From JBOFZL01 sp051655155 (GTDB lineage Bacteria > Bacillota > Clostridia > Peptostreptococcales > Filifactoraceae): a stretch of DNA of 64,000 nt. The DNA is taken from the NCBI GenBank assembly GCA_051655155.1, contig JBOFZL010000083.1:14932-78931 (forward strand), read 5' to 3'. The notes below the pieces were generated by a model. It saw only the letters and a program-made list of their open reading frames with translations. It was not told the DNA's origin and searched no databases. Positions 44,295 to 53,176 of this stretch are shown here, in pieces (the first letter of the stretch is position 1; each line of letters opens with the position of its first letter). Made by a program: the position numbers and the translations under genes.

Positions 44295-44474
44295 TTATTT
44301 ATCAGTATTTTCTTCAATAAAAGTCTTGGAATTTTGAATTTGCACTTTATCTTTACTAACTACAAAAGTAACATAATCTCCATTTTCTAAATTCAAAAGT
44401 TCCCTTATCCTTTTTGGAATGGTAACTTGCCCCTTTGACATAACTTTTGCAGTATCCATAAATGTATCTTTCAT
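44295..44474 (-). CDS. Small AbrB/SpoVT-type DNA-binding protein
   Basis: A 59-residue protein that I translated directly: ATG at 44474 with AGAAAGGAAACGAG upstream, stop TAA at 44295. The core AKVMSKGQVTIPKRIRELL, then NGDYVTFVV, is the swapped-hairpin AbrB/MazE-type fold. Such proteins act as transition-state regulators or antitoxins. No toxin gene is next to it; the AlbA_2 gene starts 20 bases downstream, so the two probably form one unit. It is easily missed because of its size. Confidence 0.85.
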   Translation of the reverse strand: MKDTFMDTAKVMSKGQVTIPKRIRELLNLENGDYVTFVVSKDKVQIQNSKTFIEENTDK

Positions 44475-44557
44475 ACTCGTTTCCTTTCTCCCTACTTTTC
44501 CTACAAAAGATTATAGCATTTTTAAGGCGTTTTTTCCACCTTAAAAATAGTGGCATA

Positions 44558-46264
44558 TTACTTGATATAAGTTAAAACCACTTCTTTTATCTCATTTTCA
44601 ATCACTTCTAAAAAATTCTCCTTTGAAGATTTTCCCTGTGCAATATCTGATAACTCCATTTCCCACCTTGCGGTTGTTTCTGCTGATTTAAAAGTATCAG
44701 CTACTATCGTTACAAGGCTAATTCCTTTGTGTGTAGCAATAAGGTTTTTCTTATCTCTTTCAATAAACCCTTTAAAGATTAAATTTTCAATGATTCCTGC
44801 TCTTGTTGCAGGTGTCCCAAGTCCTTTTCTCTCAACTTCTACACCTTTTTCTAATACGTCATTACCTGCAAGCTCCATAGCCTTTAGGAGAAGATCTTCC
44901 GTAAAATGTTTAGCCGGTGATGTGTATTTTTCTTTTATCTCTTTTTCCTTAATATCAAGACTATCACCAATCTTTACATCCAGAAACACTGTATCTTCAT
45001 TTTTCTTTTTTGTATATTCGTTTAGGTATTTGGTAAAGCCCTCATCTACAATCACCTTGCCACTACTTGTAAATTCAAATCCGTCAAATTCAGCTATAAT
45101 CTTTGTTTTATTCTCAATTAAAGGATAGCCTACACTTGCATGTAGCTTATTTAAGACAAGTTTATATACCTTTAATTCACTTTCCGGAAGAGAAGCTAAG
45201 TCCTCATTCATACTGCTTACTGTCGGTATAATCGCATGATGGTCTGTAACCATTTTAGAATTAAATACCGTCTTAATGCGACCTGTATCAAAATCATTCT
45301 TCCCAATAATATTGTTGATTGTACTTGTAATCATATCTTCCGTTAAGCATCTACTGTCTGTTCGAGGATAGGTAATCAGTTTTTTCTCGTATAGACTTTG
45401 TGCATAATCTAATGTCTGCTTTGCACTATATCCAAAATACTTATTGCACTCTCTTTGAAGCGTTGTAAGATCAAAGGGAAGCTCAGGTTTTGTTACTTTT
45501 TCTTTTTGAATGACATCACTAATTTCTATGGAATTACCTAATAAATTGATAAGCTGCTCTGCAACTGTCTTATCATCAATTCTATCGGTAGAAAGAGAAA
45601 AGCCGTCTAAATCAAGCTCTACTGTAAAATATTTTTCTTTCTTGAAATTTGCTATCTCATCATCTCTTTTTACTATCATGGCAAGGGTAGGTGTCTGAAC
45701 TCTGCCTACACTATAGTTTTGCTTATATAGGCACGAATACAGTCTACTTAAATTCATTCCTACAAGCCAATCTGCTATTGCCCTTGCTTGTGCAGATTCA
45801 AAAAGATTATCGTAAAAACTTCCGTCTTTCAGATTATCAAAACCCTCTTTAATTGCACTATCTTCCATTGACGAAATCCAAAGGCGTTTCATCTTCTTTT
45901 TACAATTTATCTGATTATATACAAGCCTGAAGATTGCTTCTCCCTCACGCCCTGCATCGCAAGCATTTATCACAACGTCTATGTCCTTATCATTCATCAG
46001 CTTTTTAAGAATCGTAAATTGTTTCTTTGTGGACTTTGCAATCTCATACTTATATTCCTTTGGGATAATCGGTAAATCCGCCATATTCCACTTTGCGTAC
46101 TTTTCATCATAGCTTTCCGGATTTGCCATCTGAATTAAGTGTCCAACACACCAGCTTACCTTGTATCCGTTTCCCTCATAGTATACATCTTTCTTTTTTG
46201 TTGCTCCAATTACTTTTGCAATAGAGATTGCAACACTTGGCTTTTCAGCAATAACAAGTTTCAT
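44558..46264 (-). CDS. topB: DNA topoisomerase III (type IA)
   Basis: A 568-residue type IA topoisomerase. The TOPRIM domain starts with KLVIAEKPSVAISIAKVIGA and includes the acidic block NACDAGREGE (~105); the catalytic tyrosine is in LITYPRTDSRC (~310). A zinc-finger tail is absent. Start chosen at the ATG 46264, behind CAGGAGGAC; the open frame extends 50 codons further with non-family sequence. Element-encoded TopB helps resolve DNA during conjugative replication. It follows a hairpin after the DUF4366 gene. Confidence 0.93.
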   Translation of the reverse strand: MKLVIAEKPSVAISIAKVIGATKKKDVYYEGNGYKVSWCVGHLIQMANPESYDEKYAKWNMADLPIIPKEYKYEIAKSTKKQFTILKKLMNDKDIDVVINACDAGREGEAIFRLVYNQINCKKKMKRLWISSMEDSAIKEGFDNLKDGSFYDNLFESAQARAIADWLVGMNLSRLYSCLYKQNYSVGRVQTPTLAMIVKRDDEIANFKKEKYFTVELDLDGFSLSTDRIDDKTVAEQLINLLGNSIEISDVIQKEKVTKPELPFDLTTLQRECNKYFGYSAKQTLDYAQSLYEKKLITYPRTDSRCLTEDMITSTINNIIGKNDFDTGRIKTVFNSKMVTDHHAIIPTVSSMNEDLASLPESELKVYKLVLNKLHASVGYPLIENKTKIIAEFDGFEFTSSGKVIVDEGFTKYLNEYTKKKNEDTVFLDVKIGDSLDIKEKEIKEKYTSPAKHFTEDLLLKAMELAGNDVLEKGVEVERKGLGTPATRAGIIENLIFKGFIERDKKNLIATHKGISLVTIVADTFKSAETTARWEMELSDIAQGKSSKENFLEVIENEIKEVVLTYIK

Positions 46265-46290
46265 ATATATTTGTCCTCCTGTTTTTAATA

Positions 46291-46322
46291 GAAAAGGGCG
46301 AAAGATTTTACTCTCTCGCCCT
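46291..46322 (-). terminator. Intercistronic hairpin before topB
   Basis: A GC-rich stem (AGGGCGA with its partner, then AGA/TCT) and a TTTTC tail on the minus strand, between the DUF4366 gene and topB. It contains AGAGTAAAATCT like the hairpin before the giant helicase. It can act as a partial terminator lowering topB expression. Confidence 0.6.
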
Positions 46323-46361
46323 GTGTTTTGCACCAAATATGATATAGTTTTTGGTGCAAAT

Positions 46362-47900
46362 TTATTCCAGCTCATCATCTTCTTTATCTTCTTTATCTTC
46401 TGTTTCTGCTTCATCTACTTCATTTTCACTTTCTTCCGCCTCTGAAAAGAAATCATCTTCCTCCTCAAAGCCTTCAAGCTCCTTATCTTCTTTTTTCTTA
46501 ACGACCTTGAAATAATATCCTGCGCCTAATGCTCCCGCTACTACAAGAATTAGAATTAAGTAGGTTCCTGTACTGCTGCTTTCTTCTTTTTTCACTGGTT
46601 TAGGTTCTTCTTTTTCAGGTTTTTCCTTTGTAATTTCCTCTTTTTCCGACACTTTCTTTTCTACCATATTTAAGAGATCATCTTCGGATACTTCCGTTAG
46701 GAGCATGACATTTTCGCTATCCTCATCGTGATTGATGATTAGATGAAAAGTCTTACCATTCTTAGTAGTAAAGGTAATAAACTGTCTTGCATCCGCTGAA
46801 AATTTATCCGTTTCTTTATTGTCTTTTCCATCGTTATGGTGAATTGGATAACCCTTATTTCCATTATCCTTATTTTCCGTAACTGTTCCTCGTGCCTTTG
46901 AAGGATCTGAAGCAACGCCTTTGTTAGTATTTACATTCTTACTTGAGCCATCCAGCGAAGAATCCTGACCACTGCTATTTACAGGCTGTTTTGGTGTCAG
47001 CTTATTCGGATAACGAACTTCCTTTTCTTTCTCAACATTTTTACCAGTACTGTTTTCCTTTGCATTCTTTTCTATACTATTCTGTGGCAATGAACCTTTG
47101 CCAGTATCACTTGCAGTGGATTTGGGTGGTAGTTCTGTTCCTTTTTTAATTCCTGAGCTAGGAGTTGTTGGTGTTACAAAAGGACTGTTTGGAATAGTTC
47201 CTTTATCTGTATTCGTAGGCTTTTTTTCTAGCTCCTTAATTTTCTCAGTTAGTTTTTCCACTTCTTTTTTCAAATCTTCTGATAAGTTCTTATCCGCTTT
47301 ACCTTTGTCAAGGTTTTCTTTCAACTTGAGTATTTCTTCTTCAAGAGCTTTGATTTTTTCTTTTTGCTTATCACTTAATTGTTCTTTATCCTTAATCTCC
47401 TGATTTAACTTATCAAGTTTTTCTCTTAGCTCCTTAGCTTCCTTTTCCATTTTGGAAATATCATCTTTCGTAAGATCTGTTTGCGTACCCTTATCTTCCG
47501 TCTTTGGCTTTTTCTCTTTTGGCGGTGTTTCTTTATCCTTAGATTCAATCTTTGCTACTTTACATATAATTTCATCTTTCCCATCCCCTTTAACCTCATA
47601 AAATAGAAATTCATCAATAAATTTCATATCATCAGGCATCATCGGAAGAACGCCACTATCAAGAAGCTGTCCTTTCTCTGCCTTTATCTTTTCCTCTTTA
47701 AAGACCTTTCCATCTTCAAAGAGATACTTAACATTAACTTCCACTTCCGTTTGAGCTGCTTCATCTTTACCGGATGGTTGCGTTGTTTTTTGTTCCTGAG
47801 CATATACAACTGTCAAGATTCCAAATAAACAGCTTATGCTGACAAGTACTGCCAAAGCTACTGTCCAAAGCTTCTTATTCTTTTTCAAACTGGTTTTCAT
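46362..47900 (-). CDS. DUF4366-type (CD1107 family) membrane-anchored mobile element protein
   Basis: A 512-residue surface protein: signal peptide (LWTVALAVLVSISCLFGILTVVYA, cut near AQE), a small N-terminal domain, a long charged coiled coil (~145-225), a Pro/Ser/Thr-rich linker, a folded part with FITFTTKNGKTFHLIINHD (~370) and one membrane segment (TYLILILVVAGALGAGYYF, ~450) before an extremely acidic tail. Proteins of this type accompany Tn1549-like transfer genes and may act in mating-pair formation. It overlaps the DUF4315 gene by 26 bases and has AAGGAGAAAAC upstream. Confidence 0.85.
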   Translation of the reverse strand: MKTSLKKNKKLWTVALAVLVSISCLFGILTVVYAQEQKTTQPSGKDEAAQTEVEVNVKYLFEDGKVFKEEKIKAEKGQLLDSGVLPMMPDDMKFIDEFLFYEVKGDGKDEIICKVAKIESKDKETPPKEKKPKTEDKGTQTDLTKDDISKMEKEAKELREKLDKLNQEIKDKEQLSDKQKEKIKALEEEILKLKENLDKGKADKNLSEDLKKEVEKLTEKIKELEKKPTNTDKGTIPNSPFVTPTTPSSGIKKGTELPPKSTASDTGKGSLPQNSIEKNAKENSTGKNVEKEKEVRYPNKLTPKQPVNSSGQDSSLDGSSKNVNTNKGVASDPSKARGTVTENKDNGNKGYPIHHNDGKDNKETDKFSADARQFITFTTKNGKTFHLIINHDEDSENVMLLTEVSEDDLLNMVEKKVSEKEEITKEKPEKEEPKPVKKEESSSTGTYLILILVVAGALGAGYYFKVVKKKEDKELEGFEEEDDFFSEAEESENEVDEAETEDKEDKEDDELE

Positions 47901-48114
47901 TTGTTTTCTCCTTTTTCATTTCTGCTTTTTCTCTATTTACCTTTGCCATTAAATCGCTGATTGTAATGTTATTCTTTCTGCAAATAGCAATAATTTCTTC
48001 GTTTTCAAGTTCTTCTTCACGAATGAACAAAGGCTCCAATTCTTCATCAATCAGAGCCTTTTTATACTTTAACTTCTTTATTCTGTTTTTTACTGCTGTC
48101 AGTTCTTTTTTCAA
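47875..48114 (-). CDS. DUF4315-family small protein
   Basis: A 79-residue, highly charged helical protein (KNRIKKLKYKKALIDEELEP, then AICRKNNITISDLMAKVN). It starts with TTG at 48114 behind AAGGAGGATA. It matches the DUF4315 proteins that regularly lie between the P60-peptidase and DUF4366 genes of Tn1549-like elements. No function is known. Confidence 0.8.
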   Translation of the reverse strand: MKKELTAVKNRIKKLKYKKALIDEELEPLFIREEELENEEIIAICRKNNITISDLMAKVNREKAEMKKEKTNENQFEKE

Positions 48115-48126
48115 ATTGTATCCTCC

Positions 48127-50157
48127 TTATCTGTTTACATTTGGTGGAAAGCCATAGCCTACGGGATGATGCTGACAAAAAGATGCTATCCAATCATCTA
48201 AGGTAGTTACCCTTATATAACCGATATTATCTATTACCTTCCCATCGCCGATATAAATGCCTACATGACCATAGGTAAGTCCTGCTGTACTTCCGCTGCT
48301 ACTGCTTTCCACCGCAACAAGCATTCCTACCTTGAGTTTTGATTTATCTGATGTGAAGGTGTAGTTTCGGTACATATCACAGGCATTTCCTCCGATGTAT
48401 CCGAGTCCTGCATTTTGATAGACCTGCGATACCCACATGGCACACCAGCCTGCACCCGGAGATGGTGTCATATATGCTGCATTTACAATCTTCTTTTGAA
48501 CTTCCGTAGAAGCCTCATACTCTTTTCCGCCTCCGATACCTCCATTGGAAGCAATAAGCTCGCTATTGCCAAAGGCTTCTCCCATATTTCCTTGAGCAAG
48601 GAATAAGGCTTCATAGTGTTTCAGATTATCAGGATAGTTTGCAAAGACTTCCCTTATGATACTGTCCATTTCCCTTTTATGAAGAGTTACAATCAGTTTC
48701 TTGTACTCGTAGGGTTCTTCATGGCTTTCGGTATATTCATTTCCATCTTCATCGGTATAGGTTTCTGTAACTGTCCTGTATCTGATTTCCACTTCTTCCT
48801 TATACTCAAGGTCATACATGGACTTAAAAAGCTCATTTAATACGGATCTTACTTCCGATACATTCTTTACTTCTCCGCACCTTGATGTAATGTAGGATAA
48901 AAGCTCATGGACATTATGACCGATGTACTCTGTGTTATTTAGGATGTACTCGTCATATCCGGGATAATTTTCTTTGACATTATCAACCTCACTTTGCAGT
49001 TCCTTTTCCATCCCTGAAAAATTCTCATTGATTTCACTTAGGACATTAGGCTTTGATAAATAACTTGTTGTAAGAACTGTACTTGTTGAGTTCATAAAGC
49101 CTATCATTCCTGTACCTGCAAAGTTAATAAAGAAAGTTACCAAAATAATAAGACCTATGAAAATAATCATAAGTCCCTTCACTTTTCTTAATATAACTTC
49201 CTTTGAACTTTTAATACTACCGATAAGCCCTTCCTTAATGCGATCTCTAAGCCTTGACTTGTTCTGCCTTTTAATGGAATCTTTCATCTGCTTTCGCTTT
49301 TGAAATCGCTTAAAGTTATTTGCTTTTTGATACTCCTGTCTCTTTTTCAGTTCCTCTTTGGCATCTCGAAACTCTAATTTGGATTTTCGCTTTCTGATTT
49401 TATAGTCCTTATTTGTAAGGTCATATCCTTTTTTTGCTTTTTTCTTATCCGAGTAGTTCTTAATGCCATGAATGAGTTTTGAGCTTGTATCGGCTGTCTT
49501 TTCTCCTGCCTCTACCCCTTGATTTTCATCACTTCCATGAGATAGATAATCTCTTACAGTTTCGCTTCCTTTTGCTAAGCCTGATAAAGCAGATACTTTA
49601 GAAGCCTTATCCCTAAAAGTTTTTTTCTGTTCTTTAAAAATCCTATTTTTCTTTTCTATATCAAGAATAGCTTCTTTTCCGCTTTGTTTATTGTCTACCT
49701 TTTCCTCTTTGGCTTCTTTGTCCTTTTTTCTGGTATAGAGCTTATCGGAATAGTTTTTTCTCTTGTAATTTTTCTTTTGAGCCTTTTGGCTTTTTGAGAA
49801 GCTGTTTGTATCTTCTGCTTTATGATGAAGACTATCCTCTACATCATAGGTTGACTCAAAATGATCGCTATCCCTAAAATCATTGTCATATCTATCTATG
49901 ATTCCGTCATTATCAAGGTCTTTTCCTAAAGGAGCATAGATTTCATTATCCAGCCCATTTTGAACACTTCTCTTACTGATCTTATCATGCACCTTATTTT
50001 GAAATCGATCTTTGTCATGGACGATTTTCCCTCTGTAATCATCGTTATGCTTTAATTTACTTTCTTCAGGCTCAATACCACTATTGCTTTGCAATGTTTC
50101 CCTTTCAATTCTTGCTCTTTGCCTTTCCTTAAAGTCTTTTTTCATTTTCTTTCCCAT
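48127..50157 (-). CDS. Membrane-anchored NlpC/P60 or CHAP-type peptidoglycan hydrolase (CD1108 family)
   Basis: A 676-residue transfer protein. The N-terminal ~320 residues are basic and cytoplasmic; near residues 75-110 is a DLDNDGIIDRYDND motif and FRDSDHFESTYDVED, also present at the C-terminus of the giant helicase. One membrane segment (GLMIIFIGLIILVTFFIN, ~330) follows. The C-terminal ~130 residues are a cysteine peptidase with GAGWCAMWVSQVY (~571) and GHVGIYIGDGKVI (~629). It would open the cell wall for the mating channel. The gene starts five bases after the VirB4 stop. Confidence 0.88.
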   Translation of the reverse strand: MGKKMKKDFKERQRARIERETLQSNSGIEPEESKLKHNDDYRGKIVHDKDRFQNKVHDKISKRSVQNGLDNEIYAPLGKDLDNDGIIDRYDNDFRDSDHFESTYDVEDSLHHKAEDTNSFSKSQKAQKKNYKRKNYSDKLYTRKKDKEAKEEKVDNKQSGKEAILDIEKKNRIFKEQKKTFRDKASKVSALSGLAKGSETVRDYLSHGSDENQGVEAGEKTADTSSKLIHGIKNYSDKKKAKKGYDLTNKDYKIRKRKSKLEFRDAKEELKKRQEYQKANNFKRFQKRKQMKDSIKRQNKSRLRDRIKEGLIGSIKSSKEVILRKVKGLMIIFIGLIILVTFFINFAGTGMIGFMNSTSTVLTTSYLSKPNVLSEINENFSGMEKELQSEVDNVKENYPGYDEYILNNTEYIGHNVHELLSYITSRCGEVKNVSEVRSVLNELFKSMYDLEYKEEVEIRYRTVTETYTDEDGNEYTESHEEPYEYKKLIVTLHKREMDSIIREVFANYPDNLKHYEALFLAQGNMGEAFGNSELIASNGGIGGGKEYEASTEVQKKIVNAAYMTPSPGAGWCAMWVSQVYQNAGLGYIGGNACDMYRNYTFTSDKSKLKVGMLVAVESSSSGSTAGLTYGHVGIYIGDGKVIDNIGYIRVTTLDDWIASFCQHHPVGYGFPPNVNR

Positions 50158-50161
50158 AAGC

Positions 50162-52591
50162 CTACCTCACTTCTTCAGGCTTGGTTGTCATCTTCTGATA
50201 AAGGATTGTGTCTTTCGGGAACTTATCAAGGAAAGGAACAATAGTGTTTCCAAAGAACAAAAGTCCTTCTCCTGCATTGGAATTAGTTACATATTTTAGC
50301 TGTGGCTGTGAGATTTTAAGTTTCCTTGCTAAAATTTCTCTATCGCCTGAAGCCTGATTGAGCATCAAAACAAAGTCCGTATTGTCAAAGATATTTTCAA
50401 TTTCTTTGCTCATAAGCAAGTCTTTGACATTCTGTGTAATGCCTGTCGGAATTCCTCCCCACTTACGAAATCTTTTCCAAATCTCGACGGAATAGGAAGC
50501 TGTCTGCTCGTCTTTTAATAATAAGTGAAACTCGTCGATATAGTACCTTGTAGCCTTATTTCCTCTGTTTTGTGATACCTTATTCCACACCTGATCCTGA
50601 ATAACAAGCATTCCGATTTTTTTAAGCTGCGAGCCTAACTCCTTAATATCAAAACAAAGAAGCTGCTTATTTAAGTCCACATTGGACTGGTGGTTAAATA
50701 CATTAAGAGAGCCTGTTACATAAATCTCCATTTCCGTTGCCAGTTTTTTGCCGACTTTTTCTTCCTGATTTTTTAACATATCATACAGATTTTGAAGAAT
50801 AGGCATATTACAAGGCTGTGGATTTTCAAAATACTTTTCATAAATCTTTGGAAGGCATCTATCTATAACAGACTTTTCTTCTGCTGTAAGACCACCACCA
50901 CCAACGACAAGTTCAAGCATCGACATAATGAAGTTTGCTTTGTCCTTTAGTGGTGCGTCCCCATCGCCATAGTTCATATTGATGTCAAGGGGATTTAGAT
51001 AATCTTTTGACTTACTGCTAACCTTTATGACTTCTCCTTTAAACTGTTGCACAAGGTTTCCGTACTCGCCTTCCGGATCGCAGATGATTACATCATCATC
51101 GGTTGTAAGAATGGCATTTGCCATTTCTCTTTTTGCACTAAAGGATTTACCACTTCCCGGCGTTCCAAGGATTAAACCATTGGGATTTTTCAGCTTCTTT
51201 CTATCTGCCATAATCAGGTTATGACTTAGGGCATTTAGTCCATAGTACAAACTGTTTGCCGAGTTTATGAAAAGCTCCTCTGTGGTAAAAGGCATAAATA
51301 CTGCCGTAGATGATGAGGTTAGTCCTCTGTCAATTTCAATCTTATTTACCCCAAGAGGAAGTACACTGATTAAGCCCTGTTCCTGTGAGTGGTCAAGTCT
51401 TTTAAGCTTACAATTATGCTTATTGGCAATGGAGCTGATTTGAGAAATGGTGTTATCCAGCTTTTGGATTGTCCTTGCAAAGTTCATAAAGATAATGGTT
51501 ACAACAAACATTCTCTCATCTCTTGTCTGCAAGTCTTTTAATAGGCTTTTTACATCTTCCCCGTAGGTAATTAAATCACTTGGAAGAATGTCCATATCAT
51601 AACCGCTTCTTACTGCCTTTTTGTTTTCCTCAATCTTCATCTTGTCAATATCGGTATTTTTTCTTTTTACCATCTTGATGGCTTCCGACTGCTCGATTGC
51701 CTTGATATGAAAGGAAATATTGATATTGTCATCAATATCCAAAAACTCGGCAAGCATTCTATCTGAAAGCTCACTTGCAAGGATTTGAAAATGGCTTGCT
51801 GCTCCGATAAACTTTCCAAACTTAAAATACCTTGACGGTGTAAAGTTAAATTCATCAGGAGCGATATATGTCTTTGTAATTTCCCTGTTCTTTAAGTCCT
51901 TATATGAAAATTCAAAGGTCTTATTCGGATTTAACACATCATGAAGTATCTTTAGTCTTTCCTCTCCATTCAGGCTTTCCGCTCTTACTCCCATACTTTT
52001 AAGACTCGATAATATATCTATTTCCAATCTTTCCAGTTTTGAAGTAGCCTGCTCCAAATTCTCAGCTTCCACCGTAAAGGTTACATACTTTGATTTTTTC
52101 AGTCCGTTATTTCCTTTTACAATCTGACTTTTCAGCATTTCTCGAAACTCAAGGCGTATATCGTCAAACCCGTCTTTTTTATCCGGTATTTGAATTGCCG
52201 ATTTCATTTCTTCATTTCTTCCAAGCTGATTGATATATGAAAACTCGATGCTGATACTTGGATCAAAGGAATTTAAGAAGTTTGCAAACTGATTAAAAAT
52301 CAAATCCCTATCTTCTTCTAATGCAAGCTGGTAGTTTATATCCTGAAAAGCGATACTCTTATTAAAATGCTTTTCATCAATCTGACATATCCCGCTTTTT
52401 AAAAGTCTAAGATAGGGAATGGTATCTTCAACAGTGTATCTTTTCGGCTCTTTTCTAAAGATGAGATCAAGGATTCCGCCCCTATCTTTTTTAGACTTTA
52501 CTTTGCTTTTTCGTAAGTCCTGTTTTTGACTTCTTAACTTCTTTTTGTTTTGTTCTAACTTTAGCTGCTGAAGCTTTCTTTTGTCTTTCAA
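50162..52591 (-). CDS. VirB4/TraE-type conjugation ATPase
   Basis: An 809-residue VirB4 ATPase that powers the type IV secretion channel. Walker A is GTPGSGKSFSAKREM (~480); DVIICDPEGEYGNL and YYIDEFHLLL are the later nucleotide motifs. The N-terminal ~45 residues are strongly basic. The start codon is TTG at 52591 with AAGGAGG seven bases upstream, so it overlaps the PrgI gene by about 100 bases in another frame. Confidence 0.93.
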   Translation of the reverse strand: MKDKRKLQQLKLEQNKKKLRSQKQDLRKSKVKSKKDRGGILDLIFRKEPKRYTVEDTIPYLRLLKSGICQIDEKHFNKSIAFQDINYQLALEEDRDLIFNQFANFLNSFDPSISIEFSYINQLGRNEEMKSAIQIPDKKDGFDDIRLEFREMLKSQIVKGNNGLKKSKYVTFTVEAENLEQATSKLERLEIDILSSLKSMGVRAESLNGEERLKILHDVLNPNKTFEFSYKDLKNREITKTYIAPDEFNFTPSRYFKFGKFIGAASHFQILASELSDRMLAEFLDIDDNINISFHIKAIEQSEAIKMVKRKNTDIDKMKIEENKKAVRSGYDMDILPSDLITYGEDVKSLLKDLQTRDERMFVVTIIFMNFARTIQKLDNTISQISSIANKHNCKLKRLDHSQEQGLISVLPLGVNKIEIDRGLTSSSTAVFMPFTTEELFINSANSLYYGLNALSHNLIMADRKKLKNPNGLILGTPGSGKSFSAKREMANAILTTDDDVIICDPEGEYGNLVQQFKGEVIKVSSKSKDYLNPLDINMNYGDGDAPLKDKANFIMSMLELVVGGGGLTAEEKSVIDRCLPKIYEKYFENPQPCNMPILQNLYDMLKNQEEKVGKKLATEMEIYVTGSLNVFNHQSNVDLNKQLLCFDIKELGSQLKKIGMLVIQDQVWNKVSQNRGNKATRYYIDEFHLLLKDEQTASYSVEIWKRFRKWGGIPTGITQNVKDLLMSKEIENIFDNTDFVLMLNQASGDREILARKLKISQPQLKYVTNSNAGEGLLFFGNTIVPFLDKFPKDTILYQKMTTKPEEVR

Positions 52592-52892
52592 GACAAACCT
52601 CCTTTCTCACTCTTTTTTGTGGCTGATAAAATTTATGAAGGTAAATATACTTAAAATATTTCTCAAAGGTCAGTCCGTCCTTTTCAAAAAGAGTGATGAA
52701 AAATATAGGCAGAGTGGACACAATGAGAAATATGACTGCTATATCATTTGGAACGACTTTTCTCATAAATAAATAGACCGGTATACCTACCAGTCCTGCA
52801 ATCGTAAAACCTATCAGTTGTCTTTTCGTAAGATTAAATGCAATCTTTGTTTTTACTTTTTTTAAGTCTTTTGGGATAGGTACGTATGCCAT
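52491..52892 (-). CDS. PrgI-family inner membrane protein
   Basis: A 133-residue protein beginning MAYVPIPKDLKK, with two hydrophobic segments (QLIGFTIAGLVGIPVYLFM and IAVIFLIVSTLPIFFITLF) and a basic tail. PrgI proteins are the VirB3-like partners of VirB4 in Gram-positive conjugation. The basic tail overlaps the start of VirB4. GGGAGGTAAG precedes the ATG. Confidence 0.9.
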   Translation of the reverse strand: MAYVPIPKDLKKVKTKIAFNLTKRQLIGFTIAGLVGIPVYLFMRKVVPNDIAVIFLIVSTLPIFFITLFEKDGLTFEKYFKYIYLHKFYQPQKRVRKEVCLERQKKASAAKVRTKQKEVKKSKTGLTKKQSKV

Positions 52893-52895
52893 AAC

Positions 52896-53159
52896 TTACC
52901 TCCCATCTTCTTTTACCTTTGAAAGCTCTTCCATGTGCTCATAAACAGCTCCAATCTCGTCAATAATGTCTGATAATTGGTAATCTGTTTGTAAATTCCA
53001 TTTACCTTGCTGCAAACAAAATTCATTATGACAGCTTCCAATATCTATAACTTTTTCTTTTAATTTCCTCATTTCATGATGAAACCTAATTCTATCTACT
53101 ATTGTTACAACGCCTACTCCAAAAAGAGCTATCTTTGCTATCTTTTCTTTTTTATTCAT
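52896..53159 (-). CDS. Small ICE protein of unknown function
   Basis: An 87-residue protein with a short hydrophobic N-terminal stretch (IAKIALFGVGVVTIV) that could be a membrane anchor, then a charged helix and a tail with CHNEFCLQQ. AGAAAGGAAG lies before the ATG. It sits between the VirB6-like and PrgI genes and is probably part of the same transfer operon. I do not recognise the family. Confidence 0.7.
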   Translation of the reverse strand: MNKKEKIAKIALFGVGVVTIVDRIRFHHEMRKLKEKVIDIGSCHNEFCLQQGKWNLQTDYQLSDIIDEIGAVYEHMEELSKVKEDGR

Positions 53160-53176
53160 TCTATACTTCCTTTCTT

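Noticed and set aside
44356..44556. 66-codon minus-strand frame MPLFLRWKK...
   Set aside because: It overlaps the 59-codon AbrB-type gene in another frame, has no ribosome site and no family similarity.
52896..53159. The 87-residue protein as an SSB or zinc protein because of its CHNEFC
   Set aside because: A single CxxxxC with no second pair is not enough; left as unknown.
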